DNA of 64,000 bases from Streptomyces sp. R33 (lineage in GTDB: Bacteria; Actinomycetota; Actinomycetes; Streptomycetales; Streptomycetaceae): contig NZ_CP165727.1 of assembly GCF_041200175.1 (NCBI RefSeq), positions 1,302,001-1,366,000 of the forward strand. Direction: 5' to 3'. The translations under genes were made by a program, and so were the position numbers. The number at the start of each line of letters is the position of its first letter. Position 1 is the stretch's first letter. This document shows, piece after piece, positions 16,345 to 24,624 of this stretch. The notes beneath the pieces are model-generated. The model saw nothing but the letters and a program-made list of their open reading frames with translations, was not told the origin of the DNA and made no database searches.

Positions 16345-17093
16345 CACCTGGTCCGCAGCACGCAGTCCCCGCAGAGTCCGCCGCCCGGCACCTGGTAGTA
16401 GAGGCAGCAGCTGCGCCGTACGAAGGCCACCCCGAGCCCTTCTTCGTGGATGAAGGTGCCGGTCCCGCCGAGCGCGCCGCCCCCGGCCAGCAGCTCCGCG
16501 GCCAAGGACACCGCCGGGCCGCCCGGAACCCGCTCGATCAGCACCCGCAGCGCCCCGACCAGCCCCGACGCGGCGTTGCCGCGCAGCACCTTCGGCGACA
16601 CCCCGTACCGCTCCCGCAGGCGCGCGTCCAGGACCCCGAGGTTGCCGAGCACGCTCTGCCCGAGCGACTCGGCCGGCAGCGCCCCCGCACCGGGCTCGGG
16701 CAGCCACAGTTCCAGCGACCCCGCCGCGGGCAGCCGCCACCACACCCGGTCGACCCCCAGGTCGGGGATCCGCCCGCCCAGCGCGGCGCAGCCCAGCCCG
16801 AGCGACCACAGCCGCGAGGCGATCCCGAACTGCGCGGTCGACGCCGCGACCCGGCCGGGGCCGCTCCGGATCCGCCGCCCCACCTCGGCGACGTACGGCT
16901 CGAGCCGTGCCCCGTACAGCTCGCCGAGCGGCCGGAAGCCGTCCCCCGGCGGCTCCTTCCCGTACGGCACGGCGAAGAAGGGCCCGACGGCGGCCAGCCG
17001 GCGCAGTACGTCCTCCACCTCGGGCTCCGTATCCGTATCCGTATCCGTACTCCCGGCTCCCGTGCGGGAACCGGTGCGGCCCCATGATCTCAT
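16344..17093 (-). CDS. FhuF-like 2Fe-2S protein, possible ferric-siderophore reductase
   Basis: 249 residues. The C-terminus has a CC-x10-C-x2-C cluster (RRSCCLYYQVPGGG, then CGDC), the 2Fe-2S site typical of FhuF-type siderophore-iron reductases. The middle shows GRIPDLG and a VLGNLGVLDARLRERYGVS region typical of this family. FhuF proteins reduce Fe3+ in imported siderophores in the cytoplasm. The start ATG shares bases with the TGA of the upstream SIS gene (ATGA). An N-terminal TDTDTDTEPE run comes from a hexanucleotide repeat of GTATCC near 17029-17050. No siderophore synthesis or uptake genes are in the window, and I see no clear iron box. Confidence 0.75.
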   Translation of the reverse strand: MRSWGRTGSRTGAGSTDTDTDTEPEVEDVLRRLAAVGPFFAVPYGKEPPGDGFRPLGELYGARLEPYVAEVGRRIRSGPGRVAASTAQFGIASRLWSLGLGCAALGGRIPDLGVDRVWWRLPAAGSLELWLPEPGAGALPAESLGQSVLGNLGVLDARLRERYGVSPKVLRGNAASGLVGALRVLIERVPGGPAVSLAAELLAGGGALGGTGTFIHEEGLGVAFVRRSCCLYYQVPGGGLCGDCVLRTR

Positions 17094-18172
17094 CAGGGGC
17101 CCGCGGCCCGGGAGCCGTCGCTCGCCGGGCCGCGGGCGGCCACGGCCAACCGGGACCTGTCGAGGCCGCCTTCCTTCGTGTCGTCGTTGGCGAAGACGAA
17201 CGACTCGATCGGCACGCCCCGCTCGGCGCTGAGCCGGGCCACCAGCTCCTGCAGGACCACCGTCTCCAGCACGACGCGCACGGCGTCCGGGACCTCGGGG
17301 AGGCGGATCACCGACAGGCTGTCCGCCGGCTCGACCCGGGCGGTCGTCAGCAGCAGCGTGAGGTGCCCGGCGCCGGCCAGCGAGCGGGCCAGCTCGATCT
17401 CGCGGCCGTCGCCGAACACCAGGTGGAGGGTGTTGCCCGCCGACTCCATCTCCCCGTGCAGGTAGTTGCGGGTCGCCGAGGCGGCCGCGGTCATCCGGAC
17501 CACCTCGCGCAGCAGCAGCGCACCCTCCTCCGCCGAGGCGCACGAGGCCCCGGCCGCCACCGTGTCGGAGGCGATGCAGCGGGCGCCGCGCTCGCGCAGG
17601 CCCGCGACCACCCTGGCGGCCTGCCGGTGGACCGCGGCGGTGTGCTCGGCGATGCCGCCCCAGGGATCCTGCGCGCGGCCCGCGATGGCCCCGGCGATCA
17701 GGTCGAGGGCGACGACCGTCCCGGCGTAGCCGATGGTCGAGGCGTACGAGTCGGGCTCGTTGCCGAGGCCCACGGTCACGTCGGCGAGCTCGCCGAGCCG
17801 CGACGGTAAGACGTTGAGCAGCGCCGCCCTCGTGATGCCCGGGGCGGCGGACCGGCAGGCGGCGATGGTCTCGCTGCTGCGGCCGCCCTGGGAGACGGCG
17901 ATCAGGCAGTCCGTGTCGAAGCCGGCGGTGCCGCTCTCGATCTCGCTGGACAGGACGCGCTGGGTGACGAACCCGGCCGTCCGCAACTGCTGTACGGGGA
18001 CGGCGAGGGCGGCGTACGAGGCGCCCATGCCGGTGAACAGGGGGCGCCGGGCGTTGCGCAGCGCGGCGCGCTCCGGGGACGCCAGCTGGCTGCGGACGCG
18101 GTCGGCGATCCGGGCGAGGGCGGCGCCCTGGCCGGCCTGGCCCTCGAGGAACGTGATGCGGGATCCGGACAT
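17093..18172 (-). CDS. SIS-domain protein (GlmS C-terminal-like phosphosugar-binding)
   Basis: 359 residues. Two SIS domains as in the isomerase half of GlmS. The first (about 35-160) has FTGMGASYAALAVPVQQL and the sugar-phosphate loop AVSQGGRSSET. The second (about 190-340) includes NYLHGEMESAGNTLHLVFGDG. No N-terminal glutaminase domain, so it would act as a phosphosugar isomerase, deaminase or sensor rather than a full aminotransferase. ATG 18172 has no strong binding site. The stop overlaps the FhuF-like start by ATGA, which links a phosphosugar-binding protein to a Fe-S protein in one operon. Why these go together is unclear. Confidence 0.8.
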   Translation of the reverse strand: MSGSRITFLEGQAGQGAALARIADRVRSQLASPERAALRNARRPLFTGMGASYAALAVPVQQLRTAGFVTQRVLSSEIESGTAGFDTDCLIAVSQGGRSSETIAACRSAAPGITRAALLNVLPSRLGELADVTVGLGNEPDSYASTIGYAGTVVALDLIAGAIAGRAQDPWGGIAEHTAAVHRQAARVVAGLRERGARCIASDTVAAGASCASAEEGALLLREVVRMTAAASATRNYLHGEMESAGNTLHLVFGDGREIELARSLAGAGHLTLLLTTARVEPADSLSVIRLPEVPDAVRVVLETVVLQELVARLSAERGVPIESFVFANDDTKEGGLDRSRLAVAARGPASDGSRAAGP

Positions 18173-19079
18173 GGTGGGGGGTGTCTCGTCTTTCCGTGAA
18201 GCTCTGTGCGGGAACGATGTGTTGGGGACGGTAGGGGGCAGGCGGCGGTATCGGGCGCCGTCCACCGCGCCCCGCGCGCCCTCCCGGCCCGCGGTCGCCG
18301 GGCCGAACGTCACGAACGCCCAGCGGAAGAGCACGCGGGCCGCCGGAGCGCAGGCGCGGCCCGCCGCGAGGAAGGCAGGGTTGCCGACGCCCCCCAAGTT
18401 GACGACCGCCCCCGGGCCGGCCCCCCGGCAGCGTCGGGAGGGCGTACGCCGCGGGAGCCGTCGGGCCGGTCCGGGCGAAAGACCGACCACCCGGGTGAAG
18501 CAGAGGATCGAACACACGTAGTAGCCGCCGTCCCCGACGGAGCGGACCAGCCGAATGGCCCAACGAATCGATGCGATGTGACCGCTGTCTGCCGGGCCAC
18601 TTCACACGGGCCGCCGAGCCCCGCCCGCCGCCGCCCCGGCACCCGCCCACGGACACGTCCCCGACGGCCGTCCGTTCGATGTCCGCGCAGTCGGGGAGGG
18701 GCCCGAGATCATCCGCCCGGCCGACCGGCGCGGCCTTCCGCGGGTACGTCCGGGAACCCTCGCGTCCTCGCAGGTCAGAGGCGGTTTGTAGGACAGTTGG
18801 AGGGTCTTTGGACCGCCGTCCGGGGGGCCCTCGCCGGGTGGTGGGACGGATGTCCGCGGATCAGGATTACGGGTGCTCCGGGCCGGGGACCAAAGTCATC
18901 GAAAAAGATGGCCGCGACGTTGCCAATTTGGGGGTTCATGAGAGGAGATTTACGAGCTACATTGAGCCACTCGCGTTCACCTGACAGCCCGTTGCCTTTC
19001 ACTCGTGTTTTGCACGGGGGGCGACGTCAGAAGCGCACACTGTGCAACCACCCCACCGCCCAGAAGGACCGAAGGCTCC
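18173..19079. other. 907-bp stretch without a supportable gene
   Basis: Between the SIS gene start and the acetyltransferase start. Several open frames cross it but none has a binding site plus consistent codon use. From about 18870 to 19015 it is noticeably more A/T-rich than the flanks. A short frame from ATG 18938 (MRGDLRATLSHSR) contains a rare TTA codon and runs on past the acetyltransferase start in another frame; I treat it as non-coding. An 11-bp GCACACTGTGC palindrome lies at 19035-19045, just ahead of the acetyltransferase gene. Confidence 0.5.
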
Positions 19080-19766
19080 GTGCCCGTACCCGTACTCCTC
19101 GCCGGCCGCACCGTGCGGCTCGAGCCCCTCGCCCCCCGCCACACCGAGGCCTTGGCCGTGGCCGGGGCCGAGGATCGTACGACTTACGCCTTCACCCCCG
19201 TACCCCATGGGGTGCAGGCGTCCCACGAGTACATCGACCGCGCCCTCGCAGATCAGGCGGCGGGTCGATCGCTCCCCTTCGCGGTGGTCAGAGCCACCGA
19301 CGGCCGGGTCGTCGGTTCGACCCGGTTCCTGGAACTCGACTACTGGCAGGGACCGCTCGTGTGGCCCGCGGTGCCGGGCGTCCCGTTCGGTGATCCGGCG
19401 ACGGCGATCCCCGATGCCGCCGAGATCGGGAATACCTGGCTGTCCCCGGGCGCCCAGGGGACGGGCATCAACACCGAGGCGAAGCTGCTCATGCTCCGCC
19501 ATGCCTTCGAGACCTGGGGCGTCCGCCGCATCTCGCTGCGCGCCGACGCCCGCAACGGACGCTCGCGCGCGGCGATGGAGCGGCTCGGGTTCACCTGCGA
19601 GGGGGTCCGCCGGGCCCATTCCAGGGGGCTCGACGGGGCCGTGCGCAGTACCGCCTTCTACTCGATCCTCGACGAGGAGTGGCCGGCCGTGCGGTCGATC
19701 ATCGAGCTGAGGCTGTCCGCGGGGGCTCAGCGCAAGCGGCGGCGCAAGACGCTGATCCCGGCGTAA
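19080..19766 (+). CDS. GNAT-family N-acetyltransferase (RimJ/RimL-like)
   Basis: 228 residues from GTG 19080, preceded by GAAGG. The GNAT fold is visible as TVRLEPLAPRHTEAL at the start, VVGSTRFLELDYW, the EIGNTWLSPGAQGTGINTEAK acetyl-CoA loop region and the C-terminal RISLRADARNGRSRAAMERLGFT block. It would transfer an acetyl group from acetyl-CoA to an amine, perhaps a protein N-terminus or a small molecule. Upstream ATG choices would add residues with no family match. Monocistronic, with an A/T-rich region and an 11-bp palindrome in front. Confidence 0.87.
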   Translation: MPVPVLLAGRTVRLEPLAPRHTEALAVAGAEDRTTYAFTPVPHGVQASHEYIDRALADQAAGRSLPFAVVRATDGRVVGSTRFLELDYWQGPLVWPAVPGVPFGDPATAIPDAAEIGNTWLSPGAQGTGINTEAKLLMLRHAFETWGVRRISLRADARNGRSRAAMERLGFTCEGVRRAHSRGLDGAVRSTAFYSILDEEWPAVRSIIELRLSAGAQRKRRRKTLIPA

Positions 19767-19848
19767 CGGACCTGCATTCGGCGCAACCGTCCTCCGCATC
19801 GGCCCAGCGCGTGCGGCAGCGGCCCCGCCCCGGCCCTTCCTCCCGGCG

Positions 19849-20877
19849 TCAGCCGAGGAAGGCCGGGGCGAGGGCCGAGGTCATCAGCGGGGTGGGGGCG
19901 CCGCTGCCGTCGGCCGGCAGGGCGTACAGGTCGGCGCCGAAGTCGCCGGGCAGGGAGTAGACGACCGTCTTGTCGTCCGTCCACACCACCTGGTCGTCCA
20001 CGCTGCGCTCCTCGGCGAGCGGGGTCTCCTGCATCGAGGCCAGGTCCAGGGCGTACAGCCGCCACGGGGCGTCGGGCGACAGGCCGGGCACCCGCTTCTT
20101 GAACACGAGCCGGGTCCCGTCGGGCGACAGGGACGGACACTCCAGGTTCTCGCGGAGCGCGGTCACGGTGCGTTCGACGAGGTCACCGCGGACCAGGTGG
20201 GTCCGGCCGCCGGTGGCGAGCGTCGCGTAGAAGGTGCGCTCGTCGGCGGCGAAGGTCACGCCCCAGAAGTTGACGTCGGCGTTGCGGTACGCCTTGCCGT
20301 CCTTGCGGATCGCGAAGTCCTCCAGCGAGGCCTCGAGCTTGCCGGTGCGCAGGTCGAGCAGCGAGGTGCGGGTGGAGAAGTTCGTCCCGGCGTACGAGTC
20401 CCCGCCGACGAAGACCGTCCAGGCGGCGAGGTGTCCGCCGGGCGAAACCCGGGCGCGGGTGGGTATGCCGGCCAGCGGGTGTGCCGAGACCTCCTTGAGG
20501 CGGGCGTCGAGGACGACGGCCCGGTAGCTCTCCTGGACCCCGCCCTTGTCGGCCTGGAGGCAGATCCCGGTTCCCGCCGCCGCGTGGAAACGCAGGCAGC
20601 TCACGCCGGAGGCGGTACGCGGGCCCTGGGGCGCGGCGGCGGGGACGGTGGCGAGCTCGTCGCGGTGCGGGCCCCACGCCATGTTCCGGAACACGATCCG
20701 CCGCCCGGCCCCACCCGGGGCCAGGGACACCTCGCCCCGGCTGATCTGCGGGCCGCCCGCCTGGGTCTGGTTCTTCTCCTCGGCCCGCGAGGAGGCCCGT
20801 ACGACGGCGAGCACCCCCACCGCGGCGAGCAGTACGACGGCGGAGACGAGGATCAGGATCCGGCGTTGGAGGGTCAT
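19849..20877 (-). CDS. Membrane-anchored TolB/WD40-like beta-propeller protein
   Basis: 342 residues. A single N-terminal membrane helix (about 6-26, ILILVSAVVLLAAVGVLAVV) places the rest outside the membrane. The remainder has repeated beta-propeller blades with TolB/PD40-like phrases such as RVSPGGHLAAWTVF, GVTFAADERTFYAT, CPSLSPDGTRLVFKK and VVWTDDKTVVYSLPG. No catalytic motif is visible; a binding or sensing role is inferred. It is the third gene of a phosphoesterase-MFS-propeller operon, 48 bp after the MFS gene. GAAAGG precedes the ATG. Confidence 0.82.
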   Translation of the reverse strand: MTLQRRILILVSAVVLLAAVGVLAVVRASSRAEEKNQTQAGGPQISRGEVSLAPGGAGRRIVFRNMAWGPHRDELATVPAAAPQGPRTASGVSCLRFHAAAGTGICLQADKGGVQESYRAVVLDARLKEVSAHPLAGIPTRARVSPGGHLAAWTVFVGGDSYAGTNFSTRTSLLDLRTGKLEASLEDFAIRKDGKAYRNADVNFWGVTFAADERTFYATLATGGRTHLVRGDLVERTVTALRENLECPSLSPDGTRLVFKKRVPGLSPDAPWRLYALDLASMQETPLAEERSVDDQVVWTDDKTVVYSLPGDFGADLYALPADGSGAPTPLMTSALAPAFLG

Positions 20878-20925
20878 GGGGGCCTTTCGGGGATGTGGGG
20901 GAACTTCGGAGGCGGCTGAGCGGGC

Positions 20926-22236
20926 TCAGCCGGCCCGCGCCTCGGCGGCGGACCCGGCGGCCGGCGCGTCCGCCGGCCGGAGCCGGGTGCAGACGCCGGC
21001 CGCGGCCGCCAGCAGCACGCCCGCGACGGCGAGGGCCGGGCGCGGGCCCCAGACGGTCCAGGCGGCGCCGAATCCCAGCGAGGCGGCGAACCGGGCGAGG
21101 GCCTGGCCGGTCTGGACGAGGGCGAGGCCGCCGCCGCGGTGCTCTTCGGGCACGGCTCCGGCGGCCGCGGCCATCAGGACGCCGTCGGTGGCCGCGTAGA
21201 AGCCGCCGTGCAGCAGGAGCACGGCGTACGGCAGGACGGTGCCGTAGGCGTGGCCCGCGCCGCCCGCCAGCAGGAGCCCGTACGCGAGGAGCAGAGCGAG
21301 GTGGCCGCCGAGGAAGACGCGCCAACGGCCGATCCGGTCGGCGAGCCGGCCGAGCGGCAGCGCGAGCAGGAAGAACGCGGCGGCGGTGCCCAGCGGCAGC
21401 AGCGCGAACCAGCGGTCGGCGATCCCGGTGGCGCGCTGGAGCAGCAGGAAGACGAAGGCGTCGCTGACGGTGCACAGCCCGAGCAGCAGCGCGCACAGGC
21501 TGATCCGGCGCAGGTCCCTGCGGCCCAGCAGCCCGAGGGCGGCGCGCAGCGAGACGGGCTCCGCGCCGGGGGCGGGCTCGGTGCGGCGGCCGGGGACGAA
21601 GAGGACGAGCACGAGCACGCCGAGGGCGGCGACGCAGGCACTGACCGTGAAGACGGCGTCGTAGCCGTCGGCGGCGCCGCGCAGGATCAGGAAGGCGAGG
21701 ATCGGACCGATCAGCGCGCCGGCGGTGTCCATCGCCCGGTGGACCCCGAAGGCCCGGCCGCGGTCCTCGGGGGCGGCGGCCAGGGAGATCAGCGCGTCGC
21801 GCGGGGCGGTGCGCAGGCCCTTGCCCGTGCGGTCGAGGGCGAGCACCGCGCCGATGGCGGGCAGGGTGTGGGCGAGCAGCAGCAGCGGTTTGCACAGGGC
21901 CGACAAGCCGTAGCCGAGGCCGGCGAGGGCCTTGTGGCGGCCGAAGCGGTCGCCGAGGTGGCCTCCGGTGAGCCGGACCAGCGCGCTGATGCCGTTGTAG
22001 AGCCCGTCGAGCAGCCCGAAGCCGAGCGGGGAGAGGCCGAGGCCCGCGACGAGGTAGAGGGGGAGCACGGCCGTGACCATCTCGGAGGAGACGTCGGTGA
22101 TCAGGCTGACCGCGCCGAGGGCGAGCACCGTGGGGGCGAGCGCCGCCCGCCGCCCCGGGGTGGTGCCCGGGGCGACGGCCTGCGGCTCGGGGGTCACGGC
22201 GGGCGCGGGAGTACCGCGACTGTCCGCAACGTACAT
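20926..22236 (-). CDS. MFS transporter
   Basis: 436 residues with about twelve membrane helices. The conserved loop 2-3 motif is GGHLGDRFGRHKALAGLG and its second copy GRLADRIGRWRVFLGG. An early SLITDVSSEMVTAVLPLYL segment and LDRTGKGLRTAPRDALISLA resemble the YfmO/tetracycline-like drug exporter subgroup. It begins two bases after the phosphoesterase stop, so the two are surely co-transcribed. Substrate unknown. Export of a compound linked to the secreted phosphoesterase, or simple drug efflux, are both possible. Confidence 0.9.
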   Translation of the reverse strand: MYVADSRGTPAPAVTPEPQAVAPGTTPGRRAALAPTVLALGAVSLITDVSSEMVTAVLPLYLVAGLGLSPLGFGLLDGLYNGISALVRLTGGHLGDRFGRHKALAGLGYGLSALCKPLLLLAHTLPAIGAVLALDRTGKGLRTAPRDALISLAAAPEDRGRAFGVHRAMDTAGALIGPILAFLILRGAADGYDAVFTVSACVAALGVLVLVLFVPGRRTEPAPGAEPVSLRAALGLLGRRDLRRISLCALLLGLCTVSDAFVFLLLQRATGIADRWFALLPLGTAAAFFLLALPLGRLADRIGRWRVFLGGHLALLLAYGLLLAGGAGHAYGTVLPYAVLLLHGGFYAATDGVLMAAAAGAVPEEHRGGGLALVQTGQALARFAASLGFGAAWTVWGPRPALAVAGVLLAAAAGVCTRLRPADAPAAGSAAEARAG

Positions 22237-22238
22237 GG

Positions 22239-23129
22239 TCAGGAGGCCCAGATACCCGTGATGTCCTTGGCGGTGGCCGCGTTCCCCGCGTGGGTGGTCA
22301 GGCCGGCCAGGCCTTCCAGGGTGCGCAGCATGTCGTAGTGGTTGTACGTGGTGCCCGACGTGCTGCCGGGGGTGACGGGCTGGCCGTAGAGGACGGTCGG
22401 GATCTTGTTGCCGGCGAGCCGGTTGTCCTCGTCGAAGGTGACCACGAGCAGGCTGTTGTGGGTCTTGGCCCAGTCCGCGTAGGCCTTGAGGTTGTTCTTG
22501 AGCCAGGTGTCGCCGGTGCCGACGGAGCAGTCGTGCATGTCGTTACACAGGTTCGGGACGACGAAGGACACCTTGGGGAGGGTGGTGTAGTCCGTCGGGA
22601 ACTGGGTCATGGTCTTGGCCGTGCTGGTGGGCACGTTGGAGAAGGCGAACCAGGGGTTGTGCTTGCGCGCGTACGTGCCGCTGCTGCACGTGGTGGAGCC
22701 CTGGCTGGGGAGGGTCTCGTTGTAGCTGGCCCAGGTCTTGCCGGCGGCCAGCAGCTCGGAGGCCAGGTTGGGCGCGGAGCTGAAGCCCGGCGTGTAGCAG
22801 CTGTCGCCGGTGACGCCCTGGTTGGAGCCGGAGAACAACTGGAGGTAGTTGGGCTGGCTGGGGTGGGTGATGCCGTACGACTGCGTGAGGTTGGCGCCGC
22901 CGCTCTTGAGGGAGTTGATGTACGGGGCGCTGGAGCTGCCGATGACCTGGCTGTAGGCGTGGTTCTCGAACACCACGACGACGACGTGGTCGGGGGCCGG
23001 CAGGCCGGCCGCGTGGGCGGGCGAGGCGGCGCCGATGCCGGCCCACAGGGCCGTACCGGCGGCGGTGAGGCCGAAGGCGGTGGCAAGGGCGGTCTTGCGG
23101 CGGGACCGTGACGAGGTCATGCCAAACAC
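22239..23129 (-). CDS. Secreted phosphoesterase (acid phosphatase / phospholipase C family)
   Basis: 296 residues from GTG 23129, which follows GGAGG at eight bases; the ATG nine bases inside is less likely. Signal peptide with basic SRSRRKT and a hydrophobic core ending SPAHA. The mature part begins with DHVVVVVFENHAYSQVIG, the metal-binding start of the PF04185 phosphoesterase family, followed by THPSQPNYLQLFSG and VVTFDEDN. Shorter than typical phospholipase C members and more like AcpA-type acid phosphatases. It would hydrolyse phosphomonoesters or diesters outside the cell. I found no clear pho box upstream. Confidence 0.88.
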   Translation of the reverse strand: MFGMTSSRSRRKTALATAFGLTAAGTALWAGIGAASPAHAAGLPAPDHVVVVVFENHAYSQVIGSSSAPYINSLKSGGANLTQSYGITHPSQPNYLQLFSGSNQGVTGDSCYTPGFSSAPNLASELLAAGKTWASYNETLPSQGSTTCSSGTYARKHNPWFAFSNVPTSTAKTMTQFPTDYTTLPKVSFVVPNLCNDMHDCSVGTGDTWLKNNLKAYADWAKTHNSLLVVTFDEDNRLAGNKIPTVLYGQPVTPGSTSGTTYNHYDMLRTLEGLAGLTTHAGNAATAKDITGIWAS

Positions 23130-23379
23130 GGAAAATACCTCCGGGCAGGGGGGGTCTGGTGGCGGCGCGGACGCACCATACCCAGGGGCATGTGCATGGG
23201 CCAGGGACGTGCGGCGAACAGACCGGGAACTCCGGTGGCCTTCCGGGTGTTCGGCAACGGGCAGCCCTCGGTCAACCCAAGAGCAGGGAAAAACGGGAAC
23301 CACGGAGCACGTAGGCTCATCCTTCGAACAGAAGAGACCACCCCCCGACGGGGCAGCACCAGCCGGAGAGCAACCGCAC

Positions 23380-24624
23380 ATGTCGTACTCACCCGACGGA
23401 CAGCACCAGCCGTACCGGTCGGAAGGGCAGTACCAGCAGCAGCCCTACGGCACTTCGTACGCGCAGCCGTACGAACCCCAACAGCACCACGAGCCCCCGT
23501 ACGGGCCACCGCAGCCGCCGTACGGCGGGTACGAGGAGCCCGAGGACGACCGGCGCCGGCCGCGCCGGGGCAGGCGCTGGCTGATCGCGGGTGTCTCCGT
23601 CCTCGCGCTCGCCGGCATAGCCGCCGGGGTGATGTACCACTTCGAGATACCCCCCTTCACCGACAAGGGCAAGGACATCTCCTTCGGCCAGCCGGCCGCG
23701 GGCGGTGGCCAGGCGGGCGGCGCCGACGGCTCCGCGAAGCAGGCGGCCAACTCCAAGGCCCTGATGCCCACCGGCCCGAAGGCCGAGTTCAAGAACTCGA
23801 TGACCCTGGCCGACGGCACGCACGTGGCCGTCACCACGCTGGACGGCAAGAAGTCCGGCTTCAAGGGCAAGGTGTGGGTCTGGGCGCCCAAGGAGTACAA
23901 CGACCCGAAGTTCGCCAAGAGCGGCTTCCCGGTCATGATCGCCCTGCCCGGCGGCGCCGGCTACCCGAGCAACTACTGGATGGGCACCGACCTGGGGCTC
24001 CAGACCAGCATCAGCAAGTGGTACGCCGAGGGCAAGAGCAAGCCGTTCATCCTCGCCATGCCGGTGCTGAACCCGGGCCCGGACGACAAGGGCATCTACT
24101 GGGACGGCTCCGACATCCCCGACCAGCCCAAGATGGGCACCTGGCTGACCGAGGACGTCCCGGACCTGATGAAGGCGAACTTCCGCACCGTCAAGTCCCG
24201 TGACGGCTGGGCCTACATGGGCTCCTCCACCGGCGGCTTCGCGAGCCTGAAGGCGGTGCTCAAGCACCCGGACAAGTTCAAGGCCGCGATCTGCTCCGGC
24301 CCGGACATCGTCCCCGACTCCTCGCTGTGGAAGGGCCACGAGAAGGAGAAGGCCGAGAACAACCCGGAGTTGCTGGCGAAGGCCATGATCGACAAGAAGG
24401 GCGCTCCGGACGTCTACCTCGCCTTCCAGGTCGGCGACAACGAGAACAACAAGAAGACGCTGCCCGATGTGCAGAAGTTCGTCGCGACGTACGGCAAGGG
24501 GCCGATCCACACCAGCCTGAGGGTCATCCCCGGCGGCCAGCACAACGCCAAGACCTACGTGCCGAACATGGGCGAGGGCCCGATCCAGTTCATCAGCAAG
24601 GTCATGGAAGGACCGGTGGAGTAA
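23380..24624 (+). CDS. Membrane-anchored esterase-family protein (FrmB/antigen 85-like)
   Basis: 414 residues. A Pro/Gln/Tyr-rich cytoplasmic N-terminus (1-65), a basic patch, one membrane helix at about 67-86, then a linker and an alpha/beta hydrolase domain outside. The nucleophile is Ser283 in YMGSSTGGF; the oxyanion region is near VMIALPGGAGY and the late His is in IPGGQHNAK. This fold includes S-formylglutathione hydrolase, mycolyltransferase and similar esterases; the extracellular location suggests a carbohydrate or lipid ester. ATG 23380 follows GGAGAG. The 3' end overlaps the convergent carboxylesterase gene by 23 bp. Confidence 0.85.
   Translation: MSYSPDGQHQPYRSEGQYQQQPYGTSYAQPYEPQQHHEPPYGPPQPPYGGYEEPEDDRRRPRRGRRWLIAGVSVLALAGIAAGVMYHFEIPPFTDKGKDISFGQPAAGGGQAGGADGSAKQAANSKALMPTGPKAEFKNSMTLADGTHVAVTTLDGKKSGFKGKVWVWAPKEYNDPKFAKSGFPVMIALPGGAGYPSNYWMGTDLGLQTSISKWYAEGKSKPFILAMPVLNPGPDDKGIYWDGSDIPDQPKMGTWLTEDVPDLMKANFRTVKSRDGWAYMGSSTGGFASLKAVLKHPDKFKAAICSGPDIVPDSSLWKGHEKEKAENNPELLAKAMIDKKGAPDVYLAFQVGDNENNKKTLPDVQKFVATYGKGPIHTSLRVIPGGQHNAKTYVPNMGEGPIQFISKVMEGPVE

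Noticed and set aside
18150..18260. Iron box for the SIS/FhuF-like operon
   Set aside because: No sequence close to the DmdR/IdeR consensus was seen, so iron control remains only a guess.
18173..18517. N-terminal extension of the SIS protein to 474 residues
   Set aside because: The extra residues have no family match and the ATG at 18172 gives the usual SIS length.
18938..19079. Short ORF with a TTA codon ahead of the acetyltransferase
   Set aside because: No binding site, mixed codon use, and it runs into the acetyltransferase gene in another frame.
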